Below, in pieces: positions 43,501 to 52,231 of a stretch of 58,197 nucleotides of DNA. Location: NCBI GenBank assembly GCA_014240165.1, contig JAAZXM010000021.1, positions 1-58,197 on the forward strand, given 5' to 3'. The position numbers and the translations under genes are program-made. Position 1 is the stretch's first letter; each line of letters starts with the position of its first letter. Under the pieces are notes generated by a model that made no database searches, had not been told where the DNA came from, and saw nothing but the letters and a program-made list of their open reading frames with translations. The DNA is from Myxococcales bacterium (GTDB lineage Bacteria; Myxococcota_A; UBA9160; UBA4427).

Positions 43501-44562
43501 ATGAAGAAAGCCGCATCCGTCCGGGGAATCGTGCTGCCCATGGTCCTGATCGTCGGACTCGTGCTCAGCGTCTCGATCTTCAGTTTTCTTCGGCGCAGCC
43601 TGGTGGACTCGATGATTGCGCGCAACCACGACCGGGCCGCCGCTGCGGAGATGCTCGCCCGGGGCGGCATCTCGGTTGCGACCGCGGTCGTCTTCCACCA
43701 TGCCTACGGAAAGCTCGTGGGGCGGATGGACGACAAGCACCCCGGGGCCACCCTTGAGGACCTCTATGCCCAGGTCGGCAACTCGCCGCTAGAAACCGGC
43801 TGGGGCGGGGTCTTGATCATTTCCATCGAAGACGCGGGCTCCCGGCTCAACTTGAACGCGCTGGTGCCCACGGGACGAACCGAGGAGGAGAGCAAACCCA
43901 GCGAAGAAGCCGAAGAGTTCCTCGTGGAATTTCTTGAGAAGATCATCGATGAGGCCCACGGGGAGATCGCGACCGGAACTTACGAACCACGAGAGATGGC
44001 CCGCAACCTGCTCGACTATCTCGATCCGGACGATGTCGGCATCAGCGGCAAGCCCGAGCGGGAGTACTACCTCAACCAGATCCCCCCCTACGCCCCGTCG
44101 GACGGTCCCCTCCTGAGCGTTGAGGAACTCGGCCTCATCGAGGGTTTCGATGCCCGAATCGCGGCAAGAATCGAGCCCTACGTGACCGTTTACCCGCTAC
44201 TGGGAGAGGTCGGCATCAACGCCAACACGGCGCCGGCCCACGTCCTCGCCATCCTCCAGCACGGCAGTAGCGGCGACATGCGCTTTGCCAACGAAGACAT
44301 CGTGGGGTCCATCCTCCGCAAGCGCCAGGATGGCCAAATCGTTTGCACGCAAACCGAGAGCGACTCCGAGCGGTGCATCTCCTTCTCCGAGGTGGGCCTG
44401 GGCACGGGCTCCATCTTCCCGCCCATCGATCTTCCTCAGGAAGCCAAGGCTTTCAGGGTCATCTCGGAGGCCGTGGTAGAGAGTGTCGTGCGCCGGGTGG
44501 AGGCTGTGATCGACATTTCCGACCGACAGAACCCTCAACTGCTATCGTGGCGCCAACGATGA
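43501..44562 (+). CDS. gspK: Type II secretion pseudopilin GspK
   Basis: GspK is the large tip pseudopilin. The leader MKKAASVRG precedes IVLPMVLIVGLVLSVSIFS; as usual for GspK the +5 Glu is missing. A T2SSK domain follows, with IEDAGSRLNLNAL, LLDYLDPDD, YYLNQIPPYAPSDGPLLSV and SVEELGLIEGF, then the second GINANTAPAHVL block. The protein is 353 aa, a typical size. ATG 43501 lies one base after the gspJ stop; a frame open from 43279 is spurious. Two cysteines occur in the C-terminal part (IVCTQTESDSERC). Confidence 0.95.
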   Translation: MKKAASVRGIVLPMVLIVGLVLSVSIFSFLRRSLVDSMIARNHDRAAAAEMLARGGISVATAVVFHHAYGKLVGRMDDKHPGATLEDLYAQVGNSPLETGWGGVLIISIEDAGSRLNLNALVPTGRTEEESKPSEEAEEFLVEFLEKIIDEAHGEIATGTYEPREMARNLLDYLDPDDVGISGKPEREYYLNQIPPYAPSDGPLLSVEELGLIEGFDARIAARIEPYVTVYPLLGEVGINANTAPAHVLAILQHGSSGDMRFANEDIVGSILRKRQDGQIVCTQTESDSERCISFSEVGLGTGSIFPPIDLPQEAKAFRVISEAVVESVVRRVEAVIDISDRQNPQLLSWRQR

Positions 44563-44584
44563 GGCGAGAACGGAGACAAGCGAA

Positions 44585-46165
44585 GTGGTGGTGACCAAGA
44601 CTGTGCTGGGCCTCGACCTCGGCTCGCACTCCCTCAAGGCCGTGGAATTGCGCTCGGGGCTTCGCGGGCTCGAACCCTTGCAGGTTCGGATGCAGGAAGC
44701 CTCCGGCGCTTCCCAGGACGACGCCCTCGGCGACACAATTCGCCAATTCATCGACCGCCACGACCTGAGCACCGAAAACACCTCCTGCGCGCTTTCCGGG
44801 CAACGCACCTCGAACCGCCGGCTCGAATTCCCCTTCCGCGACCGCAAGAAACTCGCCCAGGCCATCCCCTTCGAAATCGAAGGCGCCATGCCCTTCGATT
44901 TCGATGATCTGGTGGTCGACTGGCAGCTTGTGGCGGGAGAGCGAAACCACGGTGTGGTCGCGGCCTCGGTCGCCCAGAAACAGGACGTTTCGGACTTCCT
45001 TGAGACCATGGAAGCAGCGGGTTGCTCCCCCCGAGTACTCGAAGCCGAGGGGCTCGTACTGGGCAATCTCGCGGCCGTCTTCGACCTGCCCGGGATTCGA
45101 CTTCTGGCCGATCTCGGGCACCGCAAGACCACGGTTTGCCTCTGCGTGGATGGCCAACCCGTCGCCGGGCGAACCGTGCCCGTGGGGGGCATGGCCATCT
45201 CCGAGGCCATTGCGAAGGCGGGCAATATCGACCTCGAGGAGGCGGAGCGCCTCAAATACGAAACCGCACTCTTCGATGCGGACGACGCCGCCACGCACGC
45301 AGGGGCATTGGCCGTGGTCGACCGAATCGCGCGGGAACTGGTGCGCAGCCTCGAATCCCTCGACCCCTCAGCGGGCTCGATGACGACCCATCCGGATTGC
45401 GAGATCGTCCTGATGGGGGGAACCGCAAAACTCACCGGAATCGAAGCGTATCTCGAGGCCCGAATCGGCGTTCCGACCCGGCGAATCCGCTTGCCGGAAG
45501 ACCCCGAAAAGGCGGCGCTGCTGGCGGGCGGGGACCCCCTCCTCTTGGCGCCCGCCCTGGCCCTGGCGATCCGATCCACCGGGCAAACCCTCAGCCATTT
45601 CAATTTTCGTCAGGACGAATTCAGTTTTCGCAGCAACTACGCCTGGCTGCTGGGGCCTCAATTGCGTCCCACCCTGGGATTGGCCCTCACCTGCTTGATC
45701 CTGACGGGCGTCTCGGGCGCGGTCTCTCTGCAATTGGAGGCCAGCCGCGCTCGAAGCCTCGAGCGCCAGATGGCGCATCGCTACAGCTTGCTCTTCCCGA
45801 ACCAAACGGTTCCGAGCCAGCCCCTGGCGGCTCTCGCCCAGGAGGTCACCTCGGCCCGGGAGCGCGCCAACTTCCTCGGACTCTACGGGGGAAACCTTTC
45901 CGCCCTCGACTTGCTCACCCTGCTCTCCGAGCGCATCCCCCAGGACCTGACGCTGAAATTCGATGAGGTCAGCATTGACCAGAACGTCATCCGCATCAAA
46001 GTCGCTGCCCAGAACTATGAAGCCCAGGACCGGCTGGAGAACGTGCTGAAGGCCGAACCGGTTTTCGCGAATGCCGACGTCACGGGCAGCGCCAAACGGC
46101 TGAAGGACGGAAGCGTCACCTTTGGTCTCAGCATCCCTCTTGCTCAGAGTGACGAAAACCTATGA
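44585..46165 (+). CDS. gspL: Type II secretion protein GspL, PilM/PilN-like fusion
   Basis: GspL recruits the GspE ATPase. The cytoplasmic part is a full actin-like domain of PilM type: GLDLGSHSLKAVELRSG at residues 9-25, FEIEGAMPFDF, and the phosphate-type blocks LADLGHRKTTVCLCVDG and VLMGGTAKLTGIEAYL. One membrane helix (LGLALTCLILTGVSGAVSL) lies near residue 365, followed by a PilN-like periplasmic ferredoxin-fold segment. Many GspL proteins have lost recognisable nucleotide motifs; this one keeps them. The start is the first of three GTG codons at 44585. The stop overlaps gspM (ATGA). Confidence 0.93.
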   Translation: MVVTKTVLGLDLGSHSLKAVELRSGLRGLEPLQVRMQEASGASQDDALGDTIRQFIDRHDLSTENTSCALSGQRTSNRRLEFPFRDRKKLAQAIPFEIEGAMPFDFDDLVVDWQLVAGERNHGVVAASVAQKQDVSDFLETMEAAGCSPRVLEAEGLVLGNLAAVFDLPGIRLLADLGHRKTTVCLCVDGQPVAGRTVPVGGMAISEAIAKAGNIDLEEAERLKYETALFDADDAATHAGALAVVDRIARELVRSLESLDPSAGSMTTHPDCEIVLMGGTAKLTGIEAYLEARIGVPTRRIRLPEDPEKAALLAGGDPLLLAPALALAIRSTGQTLSHFNFRQDEFSFRSNYAWLLGPQLRPTLGLALTCLILTGVSGAVSLQLEASRARSLERQMAHRYSLLFPNQTVPSQPLAALAQEVTSARERANFLGLYGGNLSALDLLTLLSERIPQDLTLKFDEVSIDQNVIRIKVAAQNYEAQDRLENVLKAEPVFANADVTGSAKRLKDGSVTFGLSIPLAQSDENL

Positions 46166-46719
46166 GCGGCCTCTTCGACAGATTGCTCGCGGCCTGGGCG
46201 AGCCTCGTACCCCGAGAGCGACTGCTCCTCGGCATTTCAGGCGGAATGCTCGTGTTCACGAGTCTTTTCTTCGGCATCATCAGCCCCCTGACCGAGATGG
46301 CGGGCAGCTCAGAAGGCCGCATCGAGAACGCCCAAATGCAGCTCGACCGCATGGTCCGCCTGGAGCGTGAGCACTCCGAGATCAGCGCGCGATTGGCGAG
46401 CGTCGAAGGTCGTATCCAAAACCAGCGCGGGAGTCAGAACATCCGCACCCTGCTGGAGAACCTCGCCCGGGAATCCTCCGTTCGAATCGCCTCCATGGAG
46501 GAGCGCCAGGCGGGCAAGAATGACCACTATGTGGAGACAAAGGTCGAGGTCTCGCTCAAGAGCGTTTCCCTCAACCAAACCATCAAATACCTCCACAACA
46601 TCGAGGCCTCCAACCAACAACTTTCGGTCAAGGGCCTGCGAATCCGCGGACGCGGAGCAGCGGGGGGCGCCGAGACCCTCGATGTCACCTTCTTCGTCTC
46701 GTCCTTCCGGGCGGCCTGA
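46162..46719 (+). CDS. gspM: Type II secretion protein GspM
   Basis: The protein is 185 aa with a short cytoplasmic N-terminus, one helix (LLLGISGGMLVFTSLFFGI) and a coiled-coil stretch (residues about 50-95). A ferredoxin-like periplasmic domain follows (VEVSLKSVSLNQTIKYLHNI). This layout and the position after gspL identify GspM, which pairs with GspL. The ATG overlaps the gspL stop (ATGA). Confidence 0.9.
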   Translation: MSGLFDRLLAAWASLVPRERLLLGISGGMLVFTSLFFGIISPLTEMAGSSEGRIENAQMQLDRMVRLEREHSEISARLASVEGRIQNQRGSQNIRTLLENLARESSVRIASMEERQAGKNDHYVETKVEVSLKSVSLNQTIKYLHNIEASNQQLSVKGLRIRGRGAAGGAETLDVTFFVSSFRAA

Positions 46720-46725
46720 TTAGCC

Positions 46726-47589
46726 ATGGCTTCTCTTCGCGAAACCCTGGAAGCACCCATCCCCCGGCCCCTCTTCTGGGTGGGCACTCCGGTGCTCGGT
46801 CTTTCGCTGGTTCTCCTCTTCATGTTCCTCCGCTTTCCCTACTCGGACCTGCTCGCGCCGATTTCCCAACAGATCGCGGAATCCACGGGCAGCGAGATCC
46901 GAATCGACCGTATCGAGCCCCGGATCACCCTGGGTGGCCCCGGCTTCTCACTTCACGATCTTCGCCTGTCCGAGGTCGGCCCCGCCCCCCTGGAGTTCGA
47001 AGTCCTGAAAGTTCGCCCGGCCTGGTCCACCAGTTGGTTCCGCGGAAACCCGGCCTTTGCCGTCGACTTGTCCGGCCCCTCGCTTGCGCTCAGCGGGATC
47101 TTGACGGCCGGCGATGGCTACGGGTTTGCAGGCGAGATCCAATTGCCGGACCTCACCCTCTTGCCCCTGCCGACCGACGACTCGATCTCACTCTCGGGCG
47201 CCCTGACCGCCGTGGGCGACCTCGCGAGCGTGGACGGGGAACTCCAAGGCACGGTCGCCTTCGAAGCCGAAGCGGGTTCGGCAGCCCATCCGGCCTTCCC
47301 CATGGCCCTGGCTTTCGATGCCCTCAGCGGCCGGGCGCATTGGGGAGGCGAAGCCTGGCTCACGGTCGAAGCATTCGAATTCGAGGGACCCATCATTTCT
47401 GCCCGCGCCGAAGGCACCGTGGATCGCCCGGACGGGGCAGCCTCCAATGCACTCGACCTGGCCGTACAGCTCGAGGTCGCCAACCCCACCTTCCAAACAG
47501 CCCTTTCGGCCATGGGAATTCGCATCGGCCGCGACGGACGGACGAAACTCGATCTCGGGGGCACACTCCAGAACCCCGTTTTCCGCTGA
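46726..47589 (+). CDS. gspN: Type II secretion protein GspN-like
   Basis: An N-terminal hydrophobic helix (VLGLSLVLLFMFLRFPYS) is followed by a beta-rich periplasmic domain with AsmA-like character (FSLHDLRLSE, EVLKVRPAWSTSWF, FAVDLSGPSLALSG). A late GRDGRTKLDLGGTLQNPVF strand is typical of the T2SSN family. GspN is an accessory part of some type II systems. The length of 287 aa fits, and it starts six bases after gspM. It is the last gsp gene; gspO is not in the window. Confidence 0.85.
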   Translation: MASLRETLEAPIPRPLFWVGTPVLGLSLVLLFMFLRFPYSDLLAPISQQIAESTGSEIRIDRIEPRITLGGPGFSLHDLRLSEVGPAPLEFEVLKVRPAWSTSWFRGNPAFAVDLSGPSLALSGILTAGDGYGFAGEIQLPDLTLLPLPTDDSISLSGALTAVGDLASVDGELQGTVAFEAEAGSAAHPAFPMALAFDALSGRAHWGGEAWLTVEAFEFEGPIISARAEGTVDRPDGAASNALDLAVQLEVANPTFQTALSAMGIRIGRDGRTKLDLGGTLQNPVFR

Positions 47590-47593
47590 GAAT

Positions 47594-48577
47594 ATGCCCA
47601 GGCCCTCATCCGAAGAGCTCCAGCGCGTTTTCAAAACTCTCTCGGACATCACCCGCATGCGCATCCTTCGGCTCCTCGCCCAAGAGGAGTTGATGGTGCA
47701 GGAGTTGATGGAGGTGCTCGGCATGGCCCAATCCCGGGTCTCCCGGCACCTGGCCATCCTGAGGGAAGCGGGGCTGGTGAGCGACCGGCGTGACGGCACC
47801 TACGTGTTCTACCGCTTCGCGGCGCCGGATGACGAACTCTGGAAAGAGGGCTGGGCCCTGACCCAAAAAGGCCTCGACGCCGACCCGGCGGCCATTCGCG
47901 ACTCAACCCTGCTTCGCCAGGTGATCGAAGCGCGCAGCGCCCAGCCCCGGAATTTTTTCGATGCGGTCGGCCCCGAGTGGGATGGCCTCCGAAAGGTCTT
48001 CAACGATGCCGCCCTGCGCGCCCAGGCGGTGGCACGCCTGGTGCCCCCCAGGCTCAAGGTCGCCGATATCGGAACCGGCACGGGCATCCTGGCCTGCGAG
48101 TTGGCGAGTCTGGGGCTGGATGTGATTGGTATCGACCAGTCGGCCCGCATGCTGGAAGCGGCGCGCAGCAAGGTGGATGATCAGCATTTCCCCCCCGGCG
48201 GACGCGTCGAACTCAAACGCGGCGACGCCGAGCAGATTCCCCTGGCCGACGGAGAGGTCGATGCCGCCCTGGCCCATATGGTGCTCCAATACCTGGCCTC
48301 GCCGGGCGACGCCATTCGGGAGATGGCCCGGGTGGTGAAGCCGGGAGGCATCGTGATCGCAGTGGATTTCGTCAGCCACGATCTCCAGTGGATGGAGCAG
48401 GAACTCGGTGTCGTATGGCGGGGATTCGCCAGCGCAACCGTGCAGCAATGGTTCACTGCCGCGGGTCTGGTCGAAGTCAACGTGGAAGAGAGCGAATCCC
48501 TGGGCCGGGAACGCGACCTGCCCTCGACCCTCATCGCCTCGGCGAGAGTCCCGGCGGAGCGTGGCGCGGGCCGTTGA
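47594..48577 (+). CDS. ArsR-family regulator fused to SAM-dependent methyltransferase
   Basis: Residues 1 to about 90 form an ArsR-type winged helix (ELMEVLGMAQSRVSRHLAIL, DGTYVFYRF) without the usual metal-binding cysteine pair. After a linker, VADIGTGTGILACELASLG (motif I, near residue 155) and GDAEQIPLADGEVD build a class I methyltransferase. The fusion is a recurring architecture that is sometimes linked to methionine/SAM recycling genes. ATG 47594 lies four bases after the gspN stop. A frame open from 47318 overlaps gspN and is rejected. The 327-aa protein may sense SAM and control transcription, but its targets cannot be read here. Confidence 0.9.
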   Translation: MPRPSSEELQRVFKTLSDITRMRILRLLAQEELMVQELMEVLGMAQSRVSRHLAILREAGLVSDRRDGTYVFYRFAAPDDELWKEGWALTQKGLDADPAAIRDSTLLRQVIEARSAQPRNFFDAVGPEWDGLRKVFNDAALRAQAVARLVPPRLKVADIGTGTGILACELASLGLDVIGIDQSARMLEAARSKVDDQHFPPGGRVELKRGDAEQIPLADGEVDAALAHMVLQYLASPGDAIREMARVVKPGGIVIAVDFVSHDLQWMEQELGVVWRGFASATVQQWFTAAGLVEVNVEESESLGRERDLPSTLIASARVPAERGAGR

Positions 48578-48608
48578 AGCCCGGCTTTTCACCCCGAGAA
48601 GAAATGCG

Positions 48609-49304
48609 GTGAAAGTGGCCGCCCTGCTTTTCGATGTCACCGACACGCTGATCGAACTCGCGGAAGACGTGGGCACCCCCTATGCACGGGTCGCCGCTCG
48701 CCATGGCGTGCACGTGCCGGCCGACGCGCTGAGCGCGAGTTTCCGCCGCATCTTGAAAAACGCCGACGACCGAGTCTTCCCCGGCCTGCCCACGAAGGCC
48801 ATCCCCGATGCCGAGCGCGAATGGTGGCGCGCGCGCGTGCGCGAAACCTTCGCGCTGGCCGCCCCCGAGGCGCCCTTCGCGAACTTCGAGGCATTCTTTG
48901 GCGAACTCTTCGCCCACTACAGCAGGGCCGAGGCCTGGCGCCTCTGCCCAGGCACCCGGCCCGCCCTCGAGAACGCGCACCGGGCCGGGCTCCGACTCGG
49001 GGTGGTTTCGAACTTCGACTACCGGCTGCCTGATATTCTGCAAGCGCTCGAAATAGATCAGTTTCTCGAAACGACGACCCATCCCGCCAGTTGCGGTTTC
49101 GCCAAACCTTCGGCGGCCATCTTCCAAGCCGCCGCCCGAGCATTGAACCTCGCCCCCGGCCAATGCGCCTACGTGGGCCACGATCCTCGCCTGGACCTCG
49201 CGGGCGCCCGGGCCGCGGGCCTGTCTCTGGTCGATATGGAAACCGCCGCGGATGAGCAGCGATTTTCGGCATGCCTCGAGGGGCTCGCTAAGCTGCCCTC
49301 CTGA
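48609..49304 (+). CDS. HAD-superfamily hydrolase (HDHD3-like)
   Basis: The nucleophile motif reads LLFDVTDTLIE, so the second catalytic Asp of DxD is a Thr; the same variation is known in HDHD3-type members. Motif II is RLGVVSNFD, motif III includes GFAKPS, and motif IV is YVGHDPRLDLAGARAAG. The cap region (residues about 20-100) is helical. It is probably a phosphatase of unknown substrate. GTG 48609 with GAGAAG upstream fits the motif spacing. The frame open from 48408 overlaps the methyltransferase gene and is rejected. The product is 231 aa. Confidence 0.9.
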   Translation: MKVAALLFDVTDTLIELAEDVGTPYARVAARHGVHVPADALSASFRRILKNADDRVFPGLPTKAIPDAEREWWRARVRETFALAAPEAPFANFEAFFGELFAHYSRAEAWRLCPGTRPALENAHRAGLRLGVVSNFDYRLPDILQALEIDQFLETTTHPASCGFAKPSAAIFQAAARALNLAPGQCAYVGHDPRLDLAGARAAGLSLVDMETAADEQRFSACLEGLAKLPS

Positions 49305-49363
49305 CGCGCCGGGAATCGTTCCCGACGGCAAGAGAATACCTTCCAGCCAGGAGCCCTCGGCCC

Positions 49364-50827
49364 ATGAGTTCGACCCCAGGCAGCGATGGAGCGAGCCAGC
49401 AGGCGCTCTCGTTCTTCCGCGAACGCTTCGGCGTAGATGAGAGCAGTGTCGAAGCCGCCCTGGGCACCGCCCTGGAGCGCAGGGTCGACTACGCCGACGT
49501 CTACTTCGAGTACACCACCCAGGACTCGGTCTCCCTCGAAGAGGGCATCGTCAAGGACGGCAGCCGGCACCTCGATCAAGGCGTGGGTGTCCGCGCCCAA
49601 TCGGGCGAGCGTCAGGGCTACGCCCACTCCGACGAGATCAGCATGGACAGTGCCTGCCTCGCGGCCGGCACCGCGCGAGCGATTTCGGATCAAGGAGGCA
49701 ACGCGGGGCCTGTTGCCCTCGCCGGAAGCGCGCACGACGGGAACCTCTACCCGGTGGAAATCGCGCCCACGGATGTCCCCGTGGAGCGCAAGGTCGCCCT
49801 GCTCGATGAAATCGATCGCTACGCGCGAAGCCTCGACCCCTGCGTCAAGCAGGTCATGGCCAGCGTGATCACCCAGCACCGCCAGATCCTGATCGCCTCG
49901 AGCGACGGCACCCTGGCGGCGGATGTGCAGCCCCTGGTTCGACTCAATGTCCAGGTCATCGCCGCGGACGGGGATCGCCGCGAAATCGGCTACGAGGGCA
50001 TGGGCGGGCGTTACGAATTGGGGCGGCTGATGGAGGCGGATAATTGGAAGCGCCTGGCCGACGAGGCCGTACGCGTGGCCAAGCTCAACCTCGGCTCCGT
50101 GGCCTGCCCGGCGGGCAGCATGAAGGTGGTGCTCGGCCCCGGCTGGCCGGGGATTCTGCTCCACGAAGCGATCGGGCACGGCCTCGAAGGCGACTTCAAC
50201 CGCAAGAAGACCTCGGCTTTCTCGGATCGCCTGGGCGAGCGGGTGGCTGCCGAAGGCGTCACGGTGGTGGACGACGGCACCCTCCCGGAACGCCGGGGCT
50301 CCATCAACGTGGACGATGAGGGCACCCCCAGTCGCCGCAACGTGTTGATCGAAAATGGGGTTCTCGTGGGCTACCTCCACGATCGCCTGAACGCGGGGTT
50401 GATGGGCATGGAGCCCACGGGCAATGGCCGGCGCGAGAGTTATGCCCATATGCCCCTGCCCCGCATGACCAATACGTTCATGCTCCCGGGCGAGGACGAT
50501 CCCGCCGATATCCTGAGTTCCGTGGATCGCGGGCTTTACGCCGTTTCCTTCGGCGGCGGTCAGGTGGATATCACCAGCGGCAAATTCGTCTTCAGCGCCA
50601 GCGAGGCCTACCTGATCGAAGACGGCAAGATCGGCGCCCCGGTCAAGGGAGCGACCCTGATCGGAAACGGACCGGATGTCCTGACCCGGGTCAGCCGCAT
50701 CGGCAACGACCTGGAGATCGATCGCGGCGTCGGGACCTGCGGCAAGGATGGCCAGGGCGTACCGGTGGGGGTCGGACTGCCCACCGTGCGCATCGAAGAC
50801 CTGACGGTGGGAGGAACCGAAGGGTGA
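49364..50827 (+). CDS. tldD: Metalloprotease TldD
   Basis: TldD is the zinc-binding subunit of the TldD/TldE heterodimer, which degrades unfolded or leader peptides and matures some modified peptides and CcdA. The metal motif HEAIGHGLEGD begins at His267. The family blocks PSRRNVLIENGVLVGYL and PRMTNTFMLPGEDD are present. At 487 aa it is full length. The stop overlaps tldE (GTGA). No obvious small precursor peptide gene was found nearby. Confidence 0.95.
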   Translation: MSSTPGSDGASQQALSFFRERFGVDESSVEAALGTALERRVDYADVYFEYTTQDSVSLEEGIVKDGSRHLDQGVGVRAQSGERQGYAHSDEISMDSACLAAGTARAISDQGGNAGPVALAGSAHDGNLYPVEIAPTDVPVERKVALLDEIDRYARSLDPCVKQVMASVITQHRQILIASSDGTLAADVQPLVRLNVQVIAADGDRREIGYEGMGGRYELGRLMEADNWKRLADEAVRVAKLNLGSVACPAGSMKVVLGPGWPGILLHEAIGHGLEGDFNRKKTSAFSDRLGERVAAEGVTVVDDGTLPERRGSINVDDEGTPSRRNVLIENGVLVGYLHDRLNAGLMGMEPTGNGRRESYAHMPLPRMTNTFMLPGEDDPADILSSVDRGLYAVSFGGGQVDITSGKFVFSASEAYLIEDGKIGAPVKGATLIGNGPDVLTRVSRIGNDLEIDRGVGTCGKDGQGVPVGVGLPTVRIEDLTVGGTEG

Positions 50828-52197
50828 GCGAACACCAAGCCGAAAACGATCAAGCCCTCGTCGCCCGGGCCATCGAAGGCGCCCGGGCCGCTGGCGCCGC
50901 CCAGGCCGATGCCGTCCTCGTCCGCTCGGATTCCCGTGAAGTCAAAGTGCGCGGCGAAGAGATCGAGTTCGTCAAACAAGCCGACGAGCGCTGTCTGGGC
51001 ATTCGAACGCTCTTCGCCCAAGAGGGCGGTCTCTCCACCGCGCTCACTTCCACCTGCGATCTCGCCGAGGAAGCCATCGACCGAATGGCCGCGGAGAGCG
51101 TCGCCCTGGCTAAAGCCACCGCGCCGGATCCCCACGCTGGCCTGCCCGAAGGGGGCTTTGCCGAGGATCTCCCCGACCTCAACCTCATCGATGAAGGCGA
51201 TCGCAACGCCACGGTGGAAGCCCGCATCGAGGATGCCCGAAGCGCCGAAACCGCAGCCCGAAGCGCCGATGAGCGCATCAACAACTCCGAGGGCAGTCAG
51301 GCGGGCTCGGATTTCTCGAAGATCATCTACCAGAACAGCGAAGGCTTCTCGGGCCAATATGCCAGCGCCTATCACTCGCTCTTCAGCGAACCCCTGGCCA
51401 GCGACGGGGCGGGCAAGCAGCGCGATTATTGGATGACCGTGGGGCGGCGGATCGCGGATCTCGACGATCCCGGAGAGGTGGGACGCAAGGCGGCGGAACG
51501 CGCCCTGCGGCGCCTGGGCGCGCGCCCGGTTGCTACCTGCGAAGTCCCGGTGATCTTCGACGACATGACTGCACCCAGTCTGCTGGGCCAACTGGCGGGT
51601 TGTTTGAGCGGCTACTCGATCTACCGCGAGTCGAGTTTTCTCTCCGGCTCCATGGGCGAGTCCATTGCGGCCCCGGGCATTCGGGTGATCGACGATGGCC
51701 GTTTGCCCGGAGGCCTGGGGAGCAAACCCTTCGACGGCGAAGGCCTGCCCACCCGGCGCAATGTCCTCGTGGACGAAGGCCGGCTGGAATCCTGGCTACT
51801 GGATACCTACTCGGCACGAAAGCTGGGGCTCGCCTCCACGGGCAACGCTTCTCGCGGCGCCGGCAGTGGGCCCGGGGTCGGAGCCACGAACCTGTGGATC
51901 GAGGCCGGCGAGGGCACCCTGGAAGAAATCATCCGCGACACCGAGCGGGGCCTGCTGGTCACCGAGTTGATCGGCATGGGATTCAACCCCACGACGGGGG
52001 ATTATTCCCGAGGCGCCAGCGGGCTCTGGATCGAGGCGGGTCAGATCAGCCATCCAGTGGAAGAAATCACCATCGCGGGCAATTTCGGTGAGATGCTTCG
52101 GGAGATCGACGCCGTCGGGTCCGAACTGGTCTGGCGGGGACGGATCGCCGCGCCGCCTCTCCGGGTGGCCCGGATGACCGTAGCCGGGCAGTCCTAG
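50824..52197 (+). CDS. pmbA: TldE/PmbA-family metalloprotease subunit
   Basis: TldE is the non-zinc partner of TldD. It lacks the HExxxH motif but keeps the fold, including the blocks LPTRRNVLVDEGRLESWLLD, SRGAGSGPGVGATNLWIEAG, GMGFNPTTGDYSRGASGLW and IAGNFGEMLREID. It is 457 aa long, close to the family norm. GTG 50824 overlaps the tldD stop (GTGA), which supports obligate coexpression. Confidence 0.95.
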   Translation: MSEHQAENDQALVARAIEGARAAGAAQADAVLVRSDSREVKVRGEEIEFVKQADERCLGIRTLFAQEGGLSTALTSTCDLAEEAIDRMAAESVALAKATAPDPHAGLPEGGFAEDLPDLNLIDEGDRNATVEARIEDARSAETAARSADERINNSEGSQAGSDFSKIIYQNSEGFSGQYASAYHSLFSEPLASDGAGKQRDYWMTVGRRIADLDDPGEVGRKAAERALRRLGARPVATCEVPVIFDDMTAPSLLGQLAGCLSGYSIYRESSFLSGSMGESIAAPGIRVIDDGRLPGGLGSKPFDGEGLPTRRNVLVDEGRLESWLLDTYSARKLGLASTGNASRGAGSGPGVGATNLWIEAGEGTLEEIIRDTERGLLVTELIGMGFNPTTGDYSRGASGLWIEAGQISHPVEEITIAGNFGEMLREIDAVGSELVWRGRIAAPPLRVARMTVAGQS

Positions 52198-52231
52198 AGG
52201 CCCGCAACACCCCAAAAAGAGGAGCAACAGC

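Noticed and set aside
47318..47593. N-terminal extension of the ArsR-methyltransferase frame
   Set aside because: It lies within gspN in another frame, and the winged helix begins right after ATG 47594.
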